NCBI GenBank assembly: GCA_946902985.2
Contig: OX336388.2
Location: 1,701,063,978-1,701,127,977, forward strand
DNA: 64,000 nucleotides
Direction: 5' to 3'
Source of the DNA: Meconema thalassinum
Taxonomy: Eukaryota > Arthropoda > Insecta > Orthoptera > Tettigoniidae
This document shows, piece after piece, positions 42,790 to 54,292 of this stretch. Every line of letters starts with the position of its first letter. Position 1 is the stretch's first letter. Below the pieces are notes generated by a model. It was not told the DNA's origin. It saw only the letters and a program-made list of their open reading frames with translations, and searched no databases. The position numbers were made by a program, and so were the translations under genes.

Positions 42790-43312
42790 CCTTTATTTTT
42801 CCATACAACGCATTGTTTTCATTTGAAGTCGAAATTGCTTCTCTGAATAAAGTTGACACTGAATAGTTCGCGATTTTGTACTCCTACACTTATGTATTAG
42901 AAGTAAAAAAGGCGCGACAGCCCATGAAGGGCCTAGGCCTACCAAGCAAACGCTGCGCTGTTCAGACATGTAGCCAGCAGATTGCGGGGTGACGTTTAGT
43001 CATCCAACTTGTAGGCTAGAGGTAAAATATAAGTGAAATCATGCATTACAGATTCTCTAATGCAAGCGTAAAGAAATATATAATTTCAAATATGAACTAG
43101 GATAAACAACTTTCGGGTGTGAAGAGGTGTGTTTCTTTTCTTTTTAAGGCCCTTGCTTCCGTTTCTTGGTACTTAGTCGCCATCTCCCCTGGGATTTAGT
43201 GGAACGCCATTGAATTGGTTTTGGTGGTGGCCCCTTTTTTCAACAAAAAATAAAAAAATAACTCCAAGTGATGACCGTAATGATCTCCACCAGTCGTAGG
43301 CTACCTATATTC
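42790..43312. other. Unassigned sequence
   Basis: No gene recognised between the YqaJ remnant and the LINE B tail. Confidence 0.4.
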
Positions 43313-43430
43313 ATTCATTCATTCATTCATTCATTTATTTGCAATGGGGGGAGTGTCCCCCGGTGGCAAATTGGATATACATAACAAATAAATAATTATA
43401 CATAACAATTCAATAACAATTAAACAACAA

Positions 43431-45157
43431 TTAAACTGGAGTATTTACACAAATAGTCAGTCTTTTCTTAAACACACCTATATGTTTGGGAAAAGGCTCT
43501 AAGACTGCGGCAGGTAGAGAGTTCCAGTTATCAATGGCACGGTTTTCAAAAGAATATTTACCATAATTTGTTCGCTGTGGTCGGCCCTTAACTTTGAAAG
43601 GATGATCGCTCCTACCCATGTAAGTGGGCTTTCCCAATCGTTTGCTAAGCTCACCCCATGCTGGTTGATTTGTGTACGTGTTGTACATAGCGCAGAGTCT
43701 AGATTTCATCCTCCTAGCCTCAAGTGATTCCCACCCAAGTTTCTTTAACATACGGCTCACACTGCTCCTGGGATTAAAGTCACTGAGCACAAATCAAGCG
43801 GCCTTTCTTTGTACCATTTCCAACTCATTAATGAGCCCTACTTGATATGGATCCCAAACCGCCGAGGCATATTCCAGAATAGGTCTTACAAGTGACAAAT
43901 AGCCTAATTCTTTAGCAGAGGTACTACTTCCTTTTAATACCCTCATTACAAAGTGCAGGGATTTGTAAGCTTTTGAAACTACACATCCTACATGACTACC
44001 CCATTTCATATCATTCCTTACGTGAACGCCCAAATATTTGCAAGAATCTTCTTCTACAAGTATTTCCGAGCCAATGTTATATTGAAAATCCTGCCTCCGC
44101 ACTTTCCCTATTTTTAAGAGACTACATTTTCTTGTGTTTATTTTCATTTTATTTTCAATGGCCCACTTATAGACCAGGTTCAGGTCCTCTTGAAGCACTC
44201 CATTGTCTTGTGAGTCATGTATCTTTCGATATATTACACAATCATCCGCAAACAATCGACAGTCACTGCGAATCCCATTTGGTAAGTCATTTATAAACGC
44301 CAAAAATAACAAAGTTCCGATTACGCTGCCCTGAGGGATACCCGACGTTACGGTAATTTCATCCGAGAATATGCCTTCGACTTTCACTTTCTGTGAACGA
44401 CCCGTCAAAAATTCTTGGATCCATAAAATTACTCTTCTATTAATCTTCGTCGAAGCTAATTTATGGAGTAGCATGTCATGCGGCACGACATCAAATGCCT
44501 TCGCAAAATCTATAACCACGGCGTCGACTGAAACTCCATGGTTTAACGATTCGCTAATGTCTTGAAAAAGTAATAGCATCTGACTCTCGCATGAGTAACC
44601 TTTCCGAAATCCATGTTGCCTATCATTAAACCATGATAATGTTTCCCACTGTTCCCTCAAGTAGTCGCAAATGAGATGCTCCATCTGTTTACAAACGATC
44701 GACGTAAGGCTAACCGGCCTGTAGTTGCCCAATTCAAGTCTGCTCCCTCCCTTAAATATTGGGACTACCGTAGGTCTTTTCCAGTCATTGGGATTTGCGC
44801 ATTGTTTATGGACACATTAAACATCACCTCCAAGTATCGTGCCACGGCCCTACCTCCTAGTTTAAGTACTTCACTAACAATATTATCAGGACCCTTTGAT
44901 ACATTGAAACGTAGTTTTTGTATTAGCTTTACAATTGCTGACTGGTTTATTTGGAACAGGGGAGCCCCTGATTCGTCGTTAAGGTCCAACACACAGCTAT
45001 TGGATTTATTGAACACACTACCGTAAAAGACATTTAATTCATTAGCAATGGCCTGTTTCTCAGTAATTAATTTACCGTCACCGGACATTATCATCGACAA
45101 ATTATTTGGATTTCCCTTTGTTCTCCTAACATAGGCTAACTGTAAAAAAAAATCCAC
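43431..45157 (-). pseudogene. LINE B ORF2 reverse transcriptase and C-terminus
   Basis: Pieces 45157-44765, 44732-43794 and 43790-43431. RT motifs: NYRPVSLTS, QHGFRKGYSC, VVIDFAKAFDVVPH (A), SGIPQGSVIGTLLFL (B), CRLFADDCVIY (C) and KYLGVHV (E). The post-RT ILEYASAVWDPYQ, SVSRMLKKLGWESLEARR and NSLPAAVLEPF block is typical of L2/CR1 and related clades. Breaks at about 44760 (frameshift in PMTGKDLR) and at a TGA near 43794. Confidence 0.85.
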
Positions 45158-46047
45158 CCATCACCTCCCGAACCAAGTAAACCTTGCATATAACTGTCAT
45201 GAGCAGCCCTCTTTTTTAAGACGAGCTCTCTTGATAAGGACTTAAATTTCAACATATACTTGTCACTATCATGTCTTTTATTGTATAATTTCCTAATTTT
45301 CCGTTTTAGACTCCTAATTTCTCGTGTGTAATACTCAGGATCTGGGTTTTGTTTCAGCAATTTAAATGGGACAAATTTATCAACAGCGCTATTTAAAATT
45401 TTCAAAAAGTTAGTCCACAGGATATTAATGTGATTTCCTTCCGATGCCCATCCTACAAATAGCTCATTCAAATACCCCTGAAACTTGCCCTGATCCGCCC
45501 TGCGATACTGGAATATGATCTTTTTTGCTACATCAGAGTCTAATTTTGTAATGTCACCATATCTAATATTTAATTCAACCCCAGAATGGTCACTAATTCC
45601 TGGTACTTTCAGACAGTTAATATACAGCTCTACAGGCCTTACGAGATAAACATCTAAGGTATTATTGTCTCTAGTTGGGAAGTCAACTACTTGGGAAAAT
45701 CCCCCCTCCCTTAAGAATTTATTTGCAGCGCTCTGAGCTTGACTACAGCTAGTTGACTCACCAGACCAGTCTACTTTGGGGAGGTTTAAATCTCCAGAAA
45801 TTATTATGCTCTTTTTCATAGCATTACCCGTACAAGTTTTATCATACAGTGTTTCGAGGAGAGAAAAGTTATCTTTCGGTGCTCTATACGCCCCTATCAC
45901 CTGAAGAGGGAATTTATTTCCTTTATCCGAAATTTGTACACATAACATTTCATGATCCATATCAGCCCACTTTAAGAAACTACCTATATTTTTGCGCACA
46001 CAAATAAATAGTCCACCACCTCGTTTCCACCGATCCCTTCTGTACAT
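45136..46047 (-). pseudogene. LINE B ORF2 endonuclease (EEP/APE-type) segment
   Basis: 303 codons. RGGGLFICVR, IGAYRAP, IISGDLNLPKVDW (Asp-Asn pair of the APE fold), RDNNTLDVYLV (T-LD) and GISDHSGVEL (catalytic SDH). It nicks target DNA. N-terminal residues before MYRRDRW are likely present upstream at 46050-46230 in a frame starting LLQVNCQSL..., as these lines read in the minus strand. The frame is lost at GWIFFYS near 45136, just before the RT linker. Confidence 0.8.
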
Positions 46048-46281
46048 TTCGTAGGTCCCTTGAATTATTTCGCTACTATTTATGTCCTCATATAACCAAG
46101 ATTCAGTTGCAATGACAATGTCCGGAGAATACGTCTCGAAAAGTTTCCAAAATTCAATTAATTTATTTCCTAAACTCTGACAATTAACCTGCAGTAATCT
46201 TAGAGTCTTACCTCCGCAGCAAATATCTCGAAATAGCTCCTTCTGTTCCCATCGGCTGGCAACCTCTGGACCTGCTCCTCC

Positions 46282-47043
46282 TCACAAAAGCCGGCACGAA
46301 CCGATGACCCTGTCATGTAGGCTCCCTAGGTTAAAAGTACCCCGTCGATTTAGATGCAGCCCGTCTCGGGCGAAGTCACGGCCACCAATCCAGCAGTCAG
46401 CTTCTACGTACACTAATCCCAGTTGTGCACATACCCAGTCCATGCGGTCATTTACAGTCTTAACTCGCCTTAACGGAACATCTCCCCGCCGATCAATGCC
46501 ACTCATTATAATGTTTGCATTTCTAAACTTGCTTTTAGCTTTTCTGCCTAGTTCGTAGAGCTCCCCCATGATGTAATCAGCTGTAGCCCTCTTCTTCAAA
46601 TCGTTCGTCCCAACATGTAGCAACAACACTTTAACTTTGTCACAGTCCTCTACATTTGATTGTTCCACTTGTTGGGCAAGCTGGTCAATTTGAATCCCCG
46701 GATAACACCGCACTTTCGCACCTGATTTCCTCGAGATATTCGCACTCCATCGTATCATAGAATCACCCATTATGATGACGTCATCCTCAGTTTGCTCCTG
46801 CACGCCCTCTTCCACACTGATCCCAGTAGGAAGCCGTTCAGTCACATCCTTCACCGTTTCTTCTGATTCACGAAGCTTTGCTCTAAGTTCCTGTATTATT
46901 TGATCCCTTGCTTTGATTTGCACCCTCAAACAGTCCGGCGTATCACATACTTTACAAAACCAATTTCCGACATCACAATCCTCCTTCTTGACCTTAATAC
47001 AGCCGAAGTGAAACCATTTCTCACATTTCTCACTCAACACCAT
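46282..47043 (-). CDS. LINE B ORF1: PHD remnant, coiled coil and SGNH esterase
   Basis: 253 codons. Residues 5-33 hold the C-terminal half of a PHD finger (CEKWFHFGC...NWFCKVC). The expected upstream cysteines read CSKTLKNGV in another frame before the ATG, which suggests a small deletion near 47040. Residues 45-80 form a Glu/Arg-rich helix. Residues 88-250 match the SGNH/GDSL esterase fold: GDSM with nucleophile Ser (block I), LLHVGTNDL (block III) and DGLHLN (block V Asp-His). Esterase-bearing ORF1 proteins are known from CR1/L2 LINEs and assist the ribonucleoprotein. The frame is open from 47043 to the stop; the true start is probably upstream. Confidence 0.8.
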   Translation of the reverse strand: MVLSEKCEKWFHFGCIKVKKEDCDVGNWFCKVCDTPDCLRVQIKARDQIIQELRAKLRESEETVKDVTERLPTGISVEEGVQEQTEDDVIIMGDSMIRWSANISRKSGAKVRCYPGIQIDQLAQQVEQSNVEDCDKVKVLLLHVGTNDLKKRATADYIMGELYELGRKAKSKFRNANIIMSGIDRRGDVPLRRVKTVNDRMDWVCAQLGLVYVEADCWIGGRDFARDGLHLNRRGTFNLGSLHDRVIGSCRLL

Positions 47044-47640
47044 TCTTCAATGTTTTACTGCACGTCGCAACACTTTAAAGCTGCCACTGGATCATTTGCC
47101 TGATTCACATTTGGAGTAACAGGCCCTGGATTCACTTCCACTCCACCAATAACTAGCAATGCAGCTATCACTAGGGCTATGAACCACAAGTTGCTAGGTC
47201 ACGTACGCACACACAAACACCGGGAATCCCGACTACCCTTCGCATACCACAGTCCGATCCTCGCCCGATAACACTCCAGAGAACAACCCATTTCAGCACA
47301 CCTGAGAGCTCGGGAAAAACACGACCTTTCACGTTGACTGCCAACTGATAACATGTATCTATTCTACCAGGAATACTGTCCAAAAAATAAAGTGCCGAAA
47401 ATAGAACACCTAACGGGCATTAAAAAATAATACTGTTGCAGGTAAAATACATTAAACAAAAAGTAATTCATGAGATCGATGAACTAAAAACAAGAAGTCG
47501 TAACTAGGAACTGGTAAAATATCAAAGGATCACTCAGAAATATCCAGACCTTGACAATAATTCAGAACTAACCAGCACAGTCAATCGTAACATTGGACTA
47601 GATGCTCGGGAATTCCATACCGTCTGGCAAGGTTGTCGCT

Positions 47641-48065
47641 CTCTCAAATCACTCGAGCTCTACTGCCCTCCCCTCCCACCAACCCTCCCCCAACCCGCGT
47701 TCCATTACCTTGTTCTACTGCCGCACCTTGTTGCAAATACAGTAACACTTTTATTCACAAACTTCCCAAAGTGATTCCGACGATTCTATTCAACCGATTT
47801 AGGTTTTCTATGTGGCTTTGCAATCAGTGAGTAAAACTCAACTTTTGTATTACCCGTTTTCTTTCGAATTTTAATCATATGTTTGAAGAACAAACAGCAA
47901 CTTTTCTGTTTTTGAAATTAAAAAGTAAGCAATGAATTAATATAAATGCTGCTACTAGACAGAGTACATAGCAGTTGTCAGATCGCAGATTGGAGCTCCC
48001 CTTCGATACAAAAATAAATAAATAAATTCAGCTTGGCTTGTGCCGCCATCTGTTGAAATATATTA
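47641..48065. other. Unassigned sequence
   Basis: A C-rich patch (47660-47700, CCCTCCCACCAACC-like) then AT-rich DNA. No gene recognised. Confidence 0.4.
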
Positions 48066-50257
48066 CATACATACATATATACATATTTATTGACGGTTTC
48101 CACCATTTTCTTTTATACAGGATAAAATATAATAAGAGTTAATACGAAGTACCCTACTAGTACAATCAACTATATCCATACAGTTTGTCTAATGAAGAGG
48201 AAAACAGATATTTTCTCAGGGGTCTTTCATCGGTATTGAACAAGTCTATGCTGACCCCATTTGAGATTCGCATCATTCTGTCAATGGGACTATTTAGACC
48301 ATAATTAGTCGGATGCCAGTTTGTTTCAAAGACATGATGCTTGCGCATCGAACGGGGTGACACATATTGATTTCATTTTGTAATTCTGGGCAGTTTATGT
48401 GAGAGTTTACAATCTTGTACATATTAAGAATATAAAAATTATCACGACGGGATTTAAGAATTGGCAGCTTCAATTGCATTATTACTTAAGTGTAGTTATG
48501 ATTCGTTATTGGGTGTAGGAAACGATACGCATAAATTCGTAGGAATTTGTGTTATACGTTCTCTAAACTCTTAATTTGTGTTTTAATGAAAGGGCTCCAA
48601 ATCGGTGTACAATATTCAATTAAGGGTCTGACAAGGGTCAAGTACAGTAGGAAATATATATTTGAGTCACAAAAGTCCTTGCAATAACGAGTAATGCAAC
48701 CTAATCTCTGCAAAGCCTTTTTTTTATATTTTCCATATGCTCATTAAAATTAAGTGTGTCTGAGAATTTTACTCCCAGATCACAAATACTTCTAACAGCA
48801 TGAAGTGGAGTAGACGATAGAAAGTGATAAGAGAATTCAATATTCTGTTTCTTCTTTGAGAATCTAACTAATTTACATTTAGTTTCATTGAGCAGTAACC
48901 CATTTAAAGAACAATACTCCTCTAGACGCCCAAGTTCTTCCTGAAGAAGTATACAGTCCTGTTGAGATTGAACTTTCATAGAGAACTTTGTATCATCGGC
49001 TAACAGGAGGATTTTGGCATGTTTGAAAACTGTATTGATATCATTAATAAAGATTCGAAATAACAAAGGAGAAAGATGGGCACCTTGCGGAACGCCAGAA
49101 AAGACAACTATTGGTTGAGATAAGAAATTGAGTATTTTGACAATCTGAGTTCAGCCTTCTAAATATGAGGACAACCATGATAGTAGAGGGTTTTGTATAC
49201 CATAAGATTGTAATTTTGAAAGAAGAATTTTATGGTCGAGAGAGTCGAAGGCTTTGGCTAGATCAGTGTAGATGCAGTCCACTTGATTGTGCTCTTCAAC
49301 TGCTTTTAGTAAGTTCTCCAAATAAACTAGGAGATTTGTACATGTTGAACGACCTGGCATAAAGCCATGCTGTAGTTCAATTATGTAGGAGGAAAATTGG
49401 GGTGTAATTTTGTCAGTAATTATAGATTCAAATAATTTGGGTATAAAGGACAATTTACAAACAGCTCTATAATTTTTAACATTGGATTTGTCACCACATT
49501 TCAAGACAGGAGTTACATAGCTATTCTTCCATCCATCAGGAAATTTACCAGTTCCAAGAGAGAGGTTCAATAAGATGAATAATGGTTCTGTTATAATGAA
49601 TCGACAAGATTTTAATAGAATTGGTGGGAGACCATCAGGACCAAATGATTTGTTATTTGAGAGTTTCTCTAATTTGTTATAAATATCACTCTTTTCAACC
49701 TGGCAGGTGGAGACGTTAATAGAGAAAGGAGTTTCAAATTTTTGGGTGTTAACTATTGGTTCCTTATATACTGAGGAGAAATGTTTAGCAAAAAGATTGA
49801 CAATACCTGGTCCATCACTTTCATTCACATTGTCAAGATAAACTGTACAAGGAATACCTTTATCATTCTTTTTTGTCTTGATAAAAGCCCAAAAGCTGTA
49901 TAGATTAGATCTAATTTTGTTTAAATATTCAGCATAACATAGTTTAAACAAGTGTTTACATTTGGTTCTAAGCTCTGAGAAAGCATAATAATCATGAGTG
50001 CTGCCCGACTTTTTGTATAAGGCATGGTTCGCTTTCTTCTGTAAGACACTGGCTCTTAGTTCACTGTTAAACCACTTTGGGAAACATGGGTCCTTATAAT
50101 AAGCAAGAGGAATAAATCTATCAATGCCTTCATATAGAATAGAGTAAAAAAATGCTTACAGCAGAATGTATGTCTTGTTCCTTCAATGCAGAGCTCCAGT
50201 CTATTGTAGCTAAGTAGTTATTGAGACCGATATAATTACCTTTATCAATATTCTTAC
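48066..50257 (-). pseudogene. Jockey-like LINE ORF2, RT part
   Basis: Minus strand. 49951-49151 reads YSFWAFIKTKK, NKSFGPDGLPPILLK, NYRAVCKLSFIPKLFE, QHGFMPGRSTCTNLL, CIYTDLAKAFDSLDH (motif A). 49066-48701 follows with FINDI and LLLADDTKFS (motif C, ADDTK) after a frame break near 49100. Upstream (50257-49952) FPKWFNSELRASVLQKKANHALYKK continues the linker with one frame break. The 3' UTR runs to a (TACA)n/(TATG)n tail near 48066. Part of the endonuclease lies beyond a 6-kb insertion at 56295-56400, where minus-strand SSRNDRRVIRLNVLTL joins KNIDKGNYIGL. Confidence 0.8.
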
Positions 50258-50429
50258 CTAAGTGTTAGTCTTGTGTAGTTCGTGAACGAACTAGTTCGGA
50301 AGAGCGGGTCCCACAGACGAACTACCGAACTAGTTCCCAGATCCCTCGCTTGTTAGTTCGTTCGATCCTTTTCCGCTGACCGACTTGTAAATTTAAAGCT
50401 GCACGAAGAAGTATCCTCTGTGAAAATAA

Positions 50430-50788
50430 CTTTTTAAATTTAAATTTTTGAAACGACGGCGGAGGATCGAGTGGGTGAATGAAGTGTATTTGGGGAGAGC
50501 CGATTACTTGTTTCCAGTTTTAAGAAAGCACGAGCATCACTTCATACCTTACACGAGGATGTCAATCTCAACGTTTGGTTGTATCCATAACAATAATAAC
50601 GAGTGCTTGTGTTCTCCACAATGTTGTGAGGGACAAAGATGGTGAAAATCACCCCGCATTCAGAGAAGTGCGACTCTACACAGACTTAGGAGAAATAACA
50701 GATACACATCTCGAGCACAGGAGATCCGTGATAAATTTTCCAACTATTTAAAAACACAAAGACTTTCAAAGGGAGACTATAGTGTCTG
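50430..50788 (+). pseudogene. PIF/Harbinger-like transposase, internally deleted
   Basis: Plus frame KRRRRIEWVNEVYLGRADYL...YTRMSISTFGCI resembles the N-terminus of Harbinger (DDE_Tnp_4) transposases: RRRxWV, then LRxxPxxFxxYxRMSxxTF. Soon after, NVVRDKDG (about 50616) and, in another frame, REIRDKFSNYL-type QEIRDKFSNYLKTQ ending TGA at about 50790 match their C-terminus. The DDE catalytic core between them is missing, so this is a deletion derivative, not an active transposase. Confidence 0.6.
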
Positions 50789-50918
50789 AAAGTATGGTTA
50801 AATGATTGTATCATATTTTATAATTATTGCATAAACCATAGTAGTTGGAATTGGAAATGATTTCTTTATAAATATTCCAACATCAACATATATAACCATT
50901 CCAGTATTCTGTGTTGTT

Positions 50919-51077
50919 TTACAAAATATACGAATTATACTTTCTTGTTGTATTCATAGCTCTTCCTATTTCATCCCACAGCTTCTCAATCACACCTCTG
51001 TTGCGATAATGCTTGTGACTAGACTGCCAAATCGGTGGTCTAGCAAATACTTCATTAATAAGTAACTCACCGTCCAT
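50919..51077 (-). pseudogene. MADF-domain fragment (Harbinger partner-like)
   Basis: A 52-codon minus-strand frame starting ATG at 51077 and ending TAA at 50919. INEVFARPPIWQSSHKHYRN followed by IEKLWDEIGRAM matches the first half of a MADF/Myb-like domain (L-I-xx-V-xx-xPxLW-xxxxxxYxxxxxxxxxW-xxI). PIF/Harbinger transposons encode such a DNA-binding partner beside the transposase, often on the opposite strand, as here. The second half of the domain is missing. Confidence 0.6.
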
Positions 51078-51129
51078 GATGCAACGTGCAGCCCGCGTCT
51101 ACCCGCCTCAAGAAAACAAACTAGACTGT

Positions 51130-51310
51130 TCCAATTTGAGCCGCGCCGCGTCGGCCCGGTCCGGCCCGCTTCAAATCGCTGTTTGTTTGTGCGGTCCCAT
51201 AGCTCAGTACGTATTTGTTCATCCCGCCCCGGCCCGGCCTGGCCCGGCCCGGCCCGGCCCGCGCCGCGCCGCTTCCTGTGTGCCTTTTTTAACTGCGCGA
51301 GAGCGCGGGT
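51130..51310. other. GC-rich CCGGCCCGGCCC tract
   Basis: Abrupt GC island in AT-rich DNA. (GGCCC)n-like repeats at 51224-51275 follow the CCGCGCCGCGTCGGCCCGGT segment. It could be a promoter-proximal CpG-rich part of the transposon shell. The long overlapping ORFs here (51076-51390, 51183-51386) are Pro/Arg/Ala-rich and due to composition. Confidence 0.55.
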
Positions 51311-51722
51311 CCACCGTAGCTCGTCAGCTCGTCACGTCATCACTCATTGCACAATCACATGCGCTTCGTTCAGTCAGTTCAGTTGATTGAGTGTATCTAT
51401 TGTTAGTTGAGTGTATCTATTGTTAGTGGCAAGATTGTCAAGTTTTGGCGCAGCAATTGTAAATGTTGGTTTATAATAATAACAGTATAGCACACTACTA
51501 GTGCTAACACGCTAATAGGTAATAATTACCTTATATTTGTAATGTAATACAGTGGCGGTTCATAAATTGAAGTTACTGATAGTTAACTGATTTAGATGTG
51601 GGTATAATTCCACAGTTTTATTTAACTTAGTCATTTTGGATTATTTGAAAATAACTTATGTCCAATTATTTAGAAAATCGGCAAACTGGATTAACATTAC
51701 CATTTTAATGAACTGGTTGATA

Positions 51723-51950
51723 AAAGTTTGGTGCTTTTCAGTCGGTCAACACGAATGTACCCAAACATAGCTGGGTTATGCCCCAATCCTGAAATTAATT
51801 ACATGAGATCAATAAATACATGTATTTTATGAATGTATTTCAGGATTGAGGCATAACCCAGCTCTGTTTGGGAACATTCGTGTTGACCGACTGAAAAGCA
51901 CCAAACTTTTGTTTACTTAGGCAACACTGAAAAATGGCTTCAAACCTCAC
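51723..51950. mobile_element. Foldback element with 15-bp target duplication
   Basis: About 70-bp inverted arms: AAGTTTGGTGCTTTTCAGTC... at 51724 and its complement ending CACCAAACTT at 51908. The tail GTTTACTTAGGCAACACTG...CTCACA follows. Flanked by AATGAACTGGTTGAT at 51707-51721 and 51951-51965. A long duplication with one-sided tail suggests target-primed retrotransposition rather than cut-and-paste. Related copies lie at 57111-57517 and 58122-58188. Confidence 0.75.
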
Positions 51951-51965
51951 AATGAACTGGTTGAT

Positions 51966-52427
51966 ATTTATTTTTCTCGATACATGCTGATAAAACTACT
52001 TTTACCTGTTTTTAAGAAATGAACATTATTACGATGATTCACAAAGAAAAGCGAACTTCTATGGACAAACACTCTGAACTAAGAAACCTATTCCTCCCAT
52101 TCTTGCCATAAAGATAATGTTCCCAACGGTTTCAGAGCAGGCAAATAATGAATATCACGAAGCAAGCAAGAAATGAAACGAAAATTGCGGGGAAGGGGGG
52201 GGGGGGTACGTCTTATCATCACCTAGTGACAAGTAGGAAATGGAATCGGATGTTGAAATACGTGAAAAATGATGATGATAATTCTTGTTTTAAGGGGCCT
52301 AACACCTAGGTTATCGGCCCCACGCGAGAAAGAAAATAAAGGGAATAATAAGTGTATGCTTCTACGAACACATCGTCCATACTGTTATTCCTTTAGGCAC
52401 GGTACCGGTATTTCACTAATGATTAAA
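51966..52427. other. Mixed sequence within the shell
   Basis: Contains a G run (52193-52206) and GGGGCCTAACACCTAGGTTATCGGCCCC (52297-52324, first 20 bases GGGGCCTAACACCTAGGTTA), an inverted repeat like the 3' UTR hairpin of an arthropod LINE. No gene. Confidence 0.4.
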
Positions 52428-54292
52428 CAAGATGTTCAGTAAAGAACATATAGCCTACTTTCTCCTAAATGCATGGGTATTGTTATAACTTTTTGTCCTT
52501 TTCAAGGAGTATGATTGAATGTTGGTTGTAGTAGCTTGTTGAAATACAACGTGCTATAGGGATATTAAACATGAATATGAGGTGCCCTTTGCTAGTGCTA
52601 CCTCTGTACCAAATTTCGTTCAATTCGGTTTCACCGTGTTTGAATTGATAGGGGGAATCGATTTGCACACATACTTGGCCACCATCTGCAAACTATTGGG
52701 CTGATGTTCTTGCAGTTTGGTCTGAATATGTTTCCCACATAAAGATATGGTGTTGCAAAATTTGGTAGAGACTAGATTATTAGGTTGGTCGTAATTACAT
52801 TTTAGCTTTTAACATTTGGGTGGCCGCGATTACGTTTCCGTCAAGATAGCGGTGATATAAAACATGACACTGAGGTGCCCTTTGCTAGTGCTACCTCTGT
52901 ACCAAATTTCGTTCCATTCGGTTTCACCGTGTTCGAATTGATAAGGGGAATCGATTTTCACACAAAGATGGCCGCCATCCGCAAAATATTAGGCTGATGA
53001 CCTATTAGTTTGGTCAAAGGATGCTCCCTCCATAAAGGTATGTTGTTGCTAAATTTGCTAGAGATCGGATGATTAGGCTAATCGTAATTTGATTTAAGCT
53101 TTGAACATTTGTGTGGCCGCCATTACGTTTCTGTCAATATGGCGGCGATATAAATCATGACACTGAGATGCCCTTTGCTAGTGCTATCTCTGTACCAAAT
53201 TTCGTTCCATTCGGTTTCACTGTGTTTGAATTAATAGGGAGAATCGATTTTGACACAAAGATGGCCGCCATCCGCAAACTATTAGGCGAATGACCTATTA
53301 GATTGGTCAAAGGATGCTCCCTCCATAAAGGTATGTAGTTGCAAAATTTGGTAGAGATCGGATGATTAGGTTAATCGTAATTTGATTTAAGCTTTGAACA
53401 TTCGTGTGGCCGCCATTACGTTTCTGTCAAGATGGCGGCGATATAAAACATGACACTGAGGTGCCCTCTGCTAGTGCTACCTCTGTACCAAATTTCGTTC
53501 CATTTGGTTTCACCGTGTTTGAATTAATAGGGGGAATTGATTTTCACACAAAGATGGCCGCCATCCGCAAACTATTAGGCTAATGACCTAGTTATTTGGT
53601 CAAATGATGCTTCCTCTATAAAGGTATGTTGTTGCAAAATTTGGTAGAGATCGGATGATTAGGTTAGTCGTAATTTGATTTAAGCTTTGAACATTTGTGT
53701 GGCCGCCATTACGTTTCCGTCAAGATGGCGGCGATATAAAACATGACACTGAGGTGCCTTTTTTTAGTACTACCTCTGTACCAAATTTCGTTCCATTCGG
53801 TTGCACCGTGTTCGAATTAATAGGGGGAATCGATTTTCACACAAAGATGGCCGCCATCCGCAAACTATTACGCTGATGACTTATTAGTTTGGTCAAAGGA
53901 TGCTCCCCCCATAAAGGTATGTTGTTGCAAAATTTGGTAGAGATCGGATGATTAGGTTAGTCGTAATTTGATTTAAGCTTTGAACATTTGTGTGGCCGCC
54001 ATTACGTTTCCGTCAAGATGGCGGCGATATAAAACATGACACTGAGGTGTCCTTTGCTAGTGCTACCTTTGTACCAAATTTCGTTCAATTCGCATTCACC
54101 GTGTTCGAATTGATAGGGGGGGACAGACATTCAGAGTACACACACTCACACACACACACACACACAGACACACACACACACACACAGACTCACACACACA
54201 CATACACACACACAGACAGACACACTTTTTCGCCCTGTGTTGATCTCATAAGTCTACTTTCATTTTTTGCAAAAATCGAAAGTAGGCTAAAA
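52428..54292 (+). mobile_element. HINE-like element A, copy 2
   Basis: Same structure as 23737-25885: AAGATGTTCAGTAAAGAAC hairpin, TAGCCTACTTTC, about 5.5 tandem units of about 293 bp, (CA)n at 54136-54225, and the 3' hairpin ending AAAGTAGGCTAAAA. It has one unit fewer than copy 1 but very similar sequence. Inserted in the hAT-like shell. Confidence 0.75.

Larger units (their letters stand above)
43313..47640 (-). mobile_element. Near full-length L2/CR1-like LINE (LINE B)
   Basis: Minus strand. Order from the 5' end: a leader upstream of 47043, ORF1 (47043-46282), ORF2 endonuclease (46047-45136), RT (45157-43794) and C-terminal block (43790-43431), then a 3' UTR ending in (ATTC)n/(GAAT)n at about 43313. 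The 5' boundary is uncertain between 47380 and 47640. It carries at least three lesions: a frameshift near the start of ORF1, a frameshift near 45150 between endonuclease and RT, and a stop at 43794 in AA*FVLSDF. The 3' 1.7 kb closely matches the truncated copy at 35110-36845. Confidence 0.85.

Noticed and set aside
42900..43312. Additional exon of the YqaJ gene
   Set aside because: No conserved block found upstream of about 42780 on the minus strand.
51076..51390. 104-codon Ala/Arg/Pro-rich ORF
   Set aside because: Caused by the GC-rich GGCCC repeats; two overlapping frames are equally open.
52428..54292. HINE-like elements as classical TIR transposons
   Set aside because: The inverted words are subterminal on the 5' side, terminal hairpins are present, and the empty site shows no target duplication.
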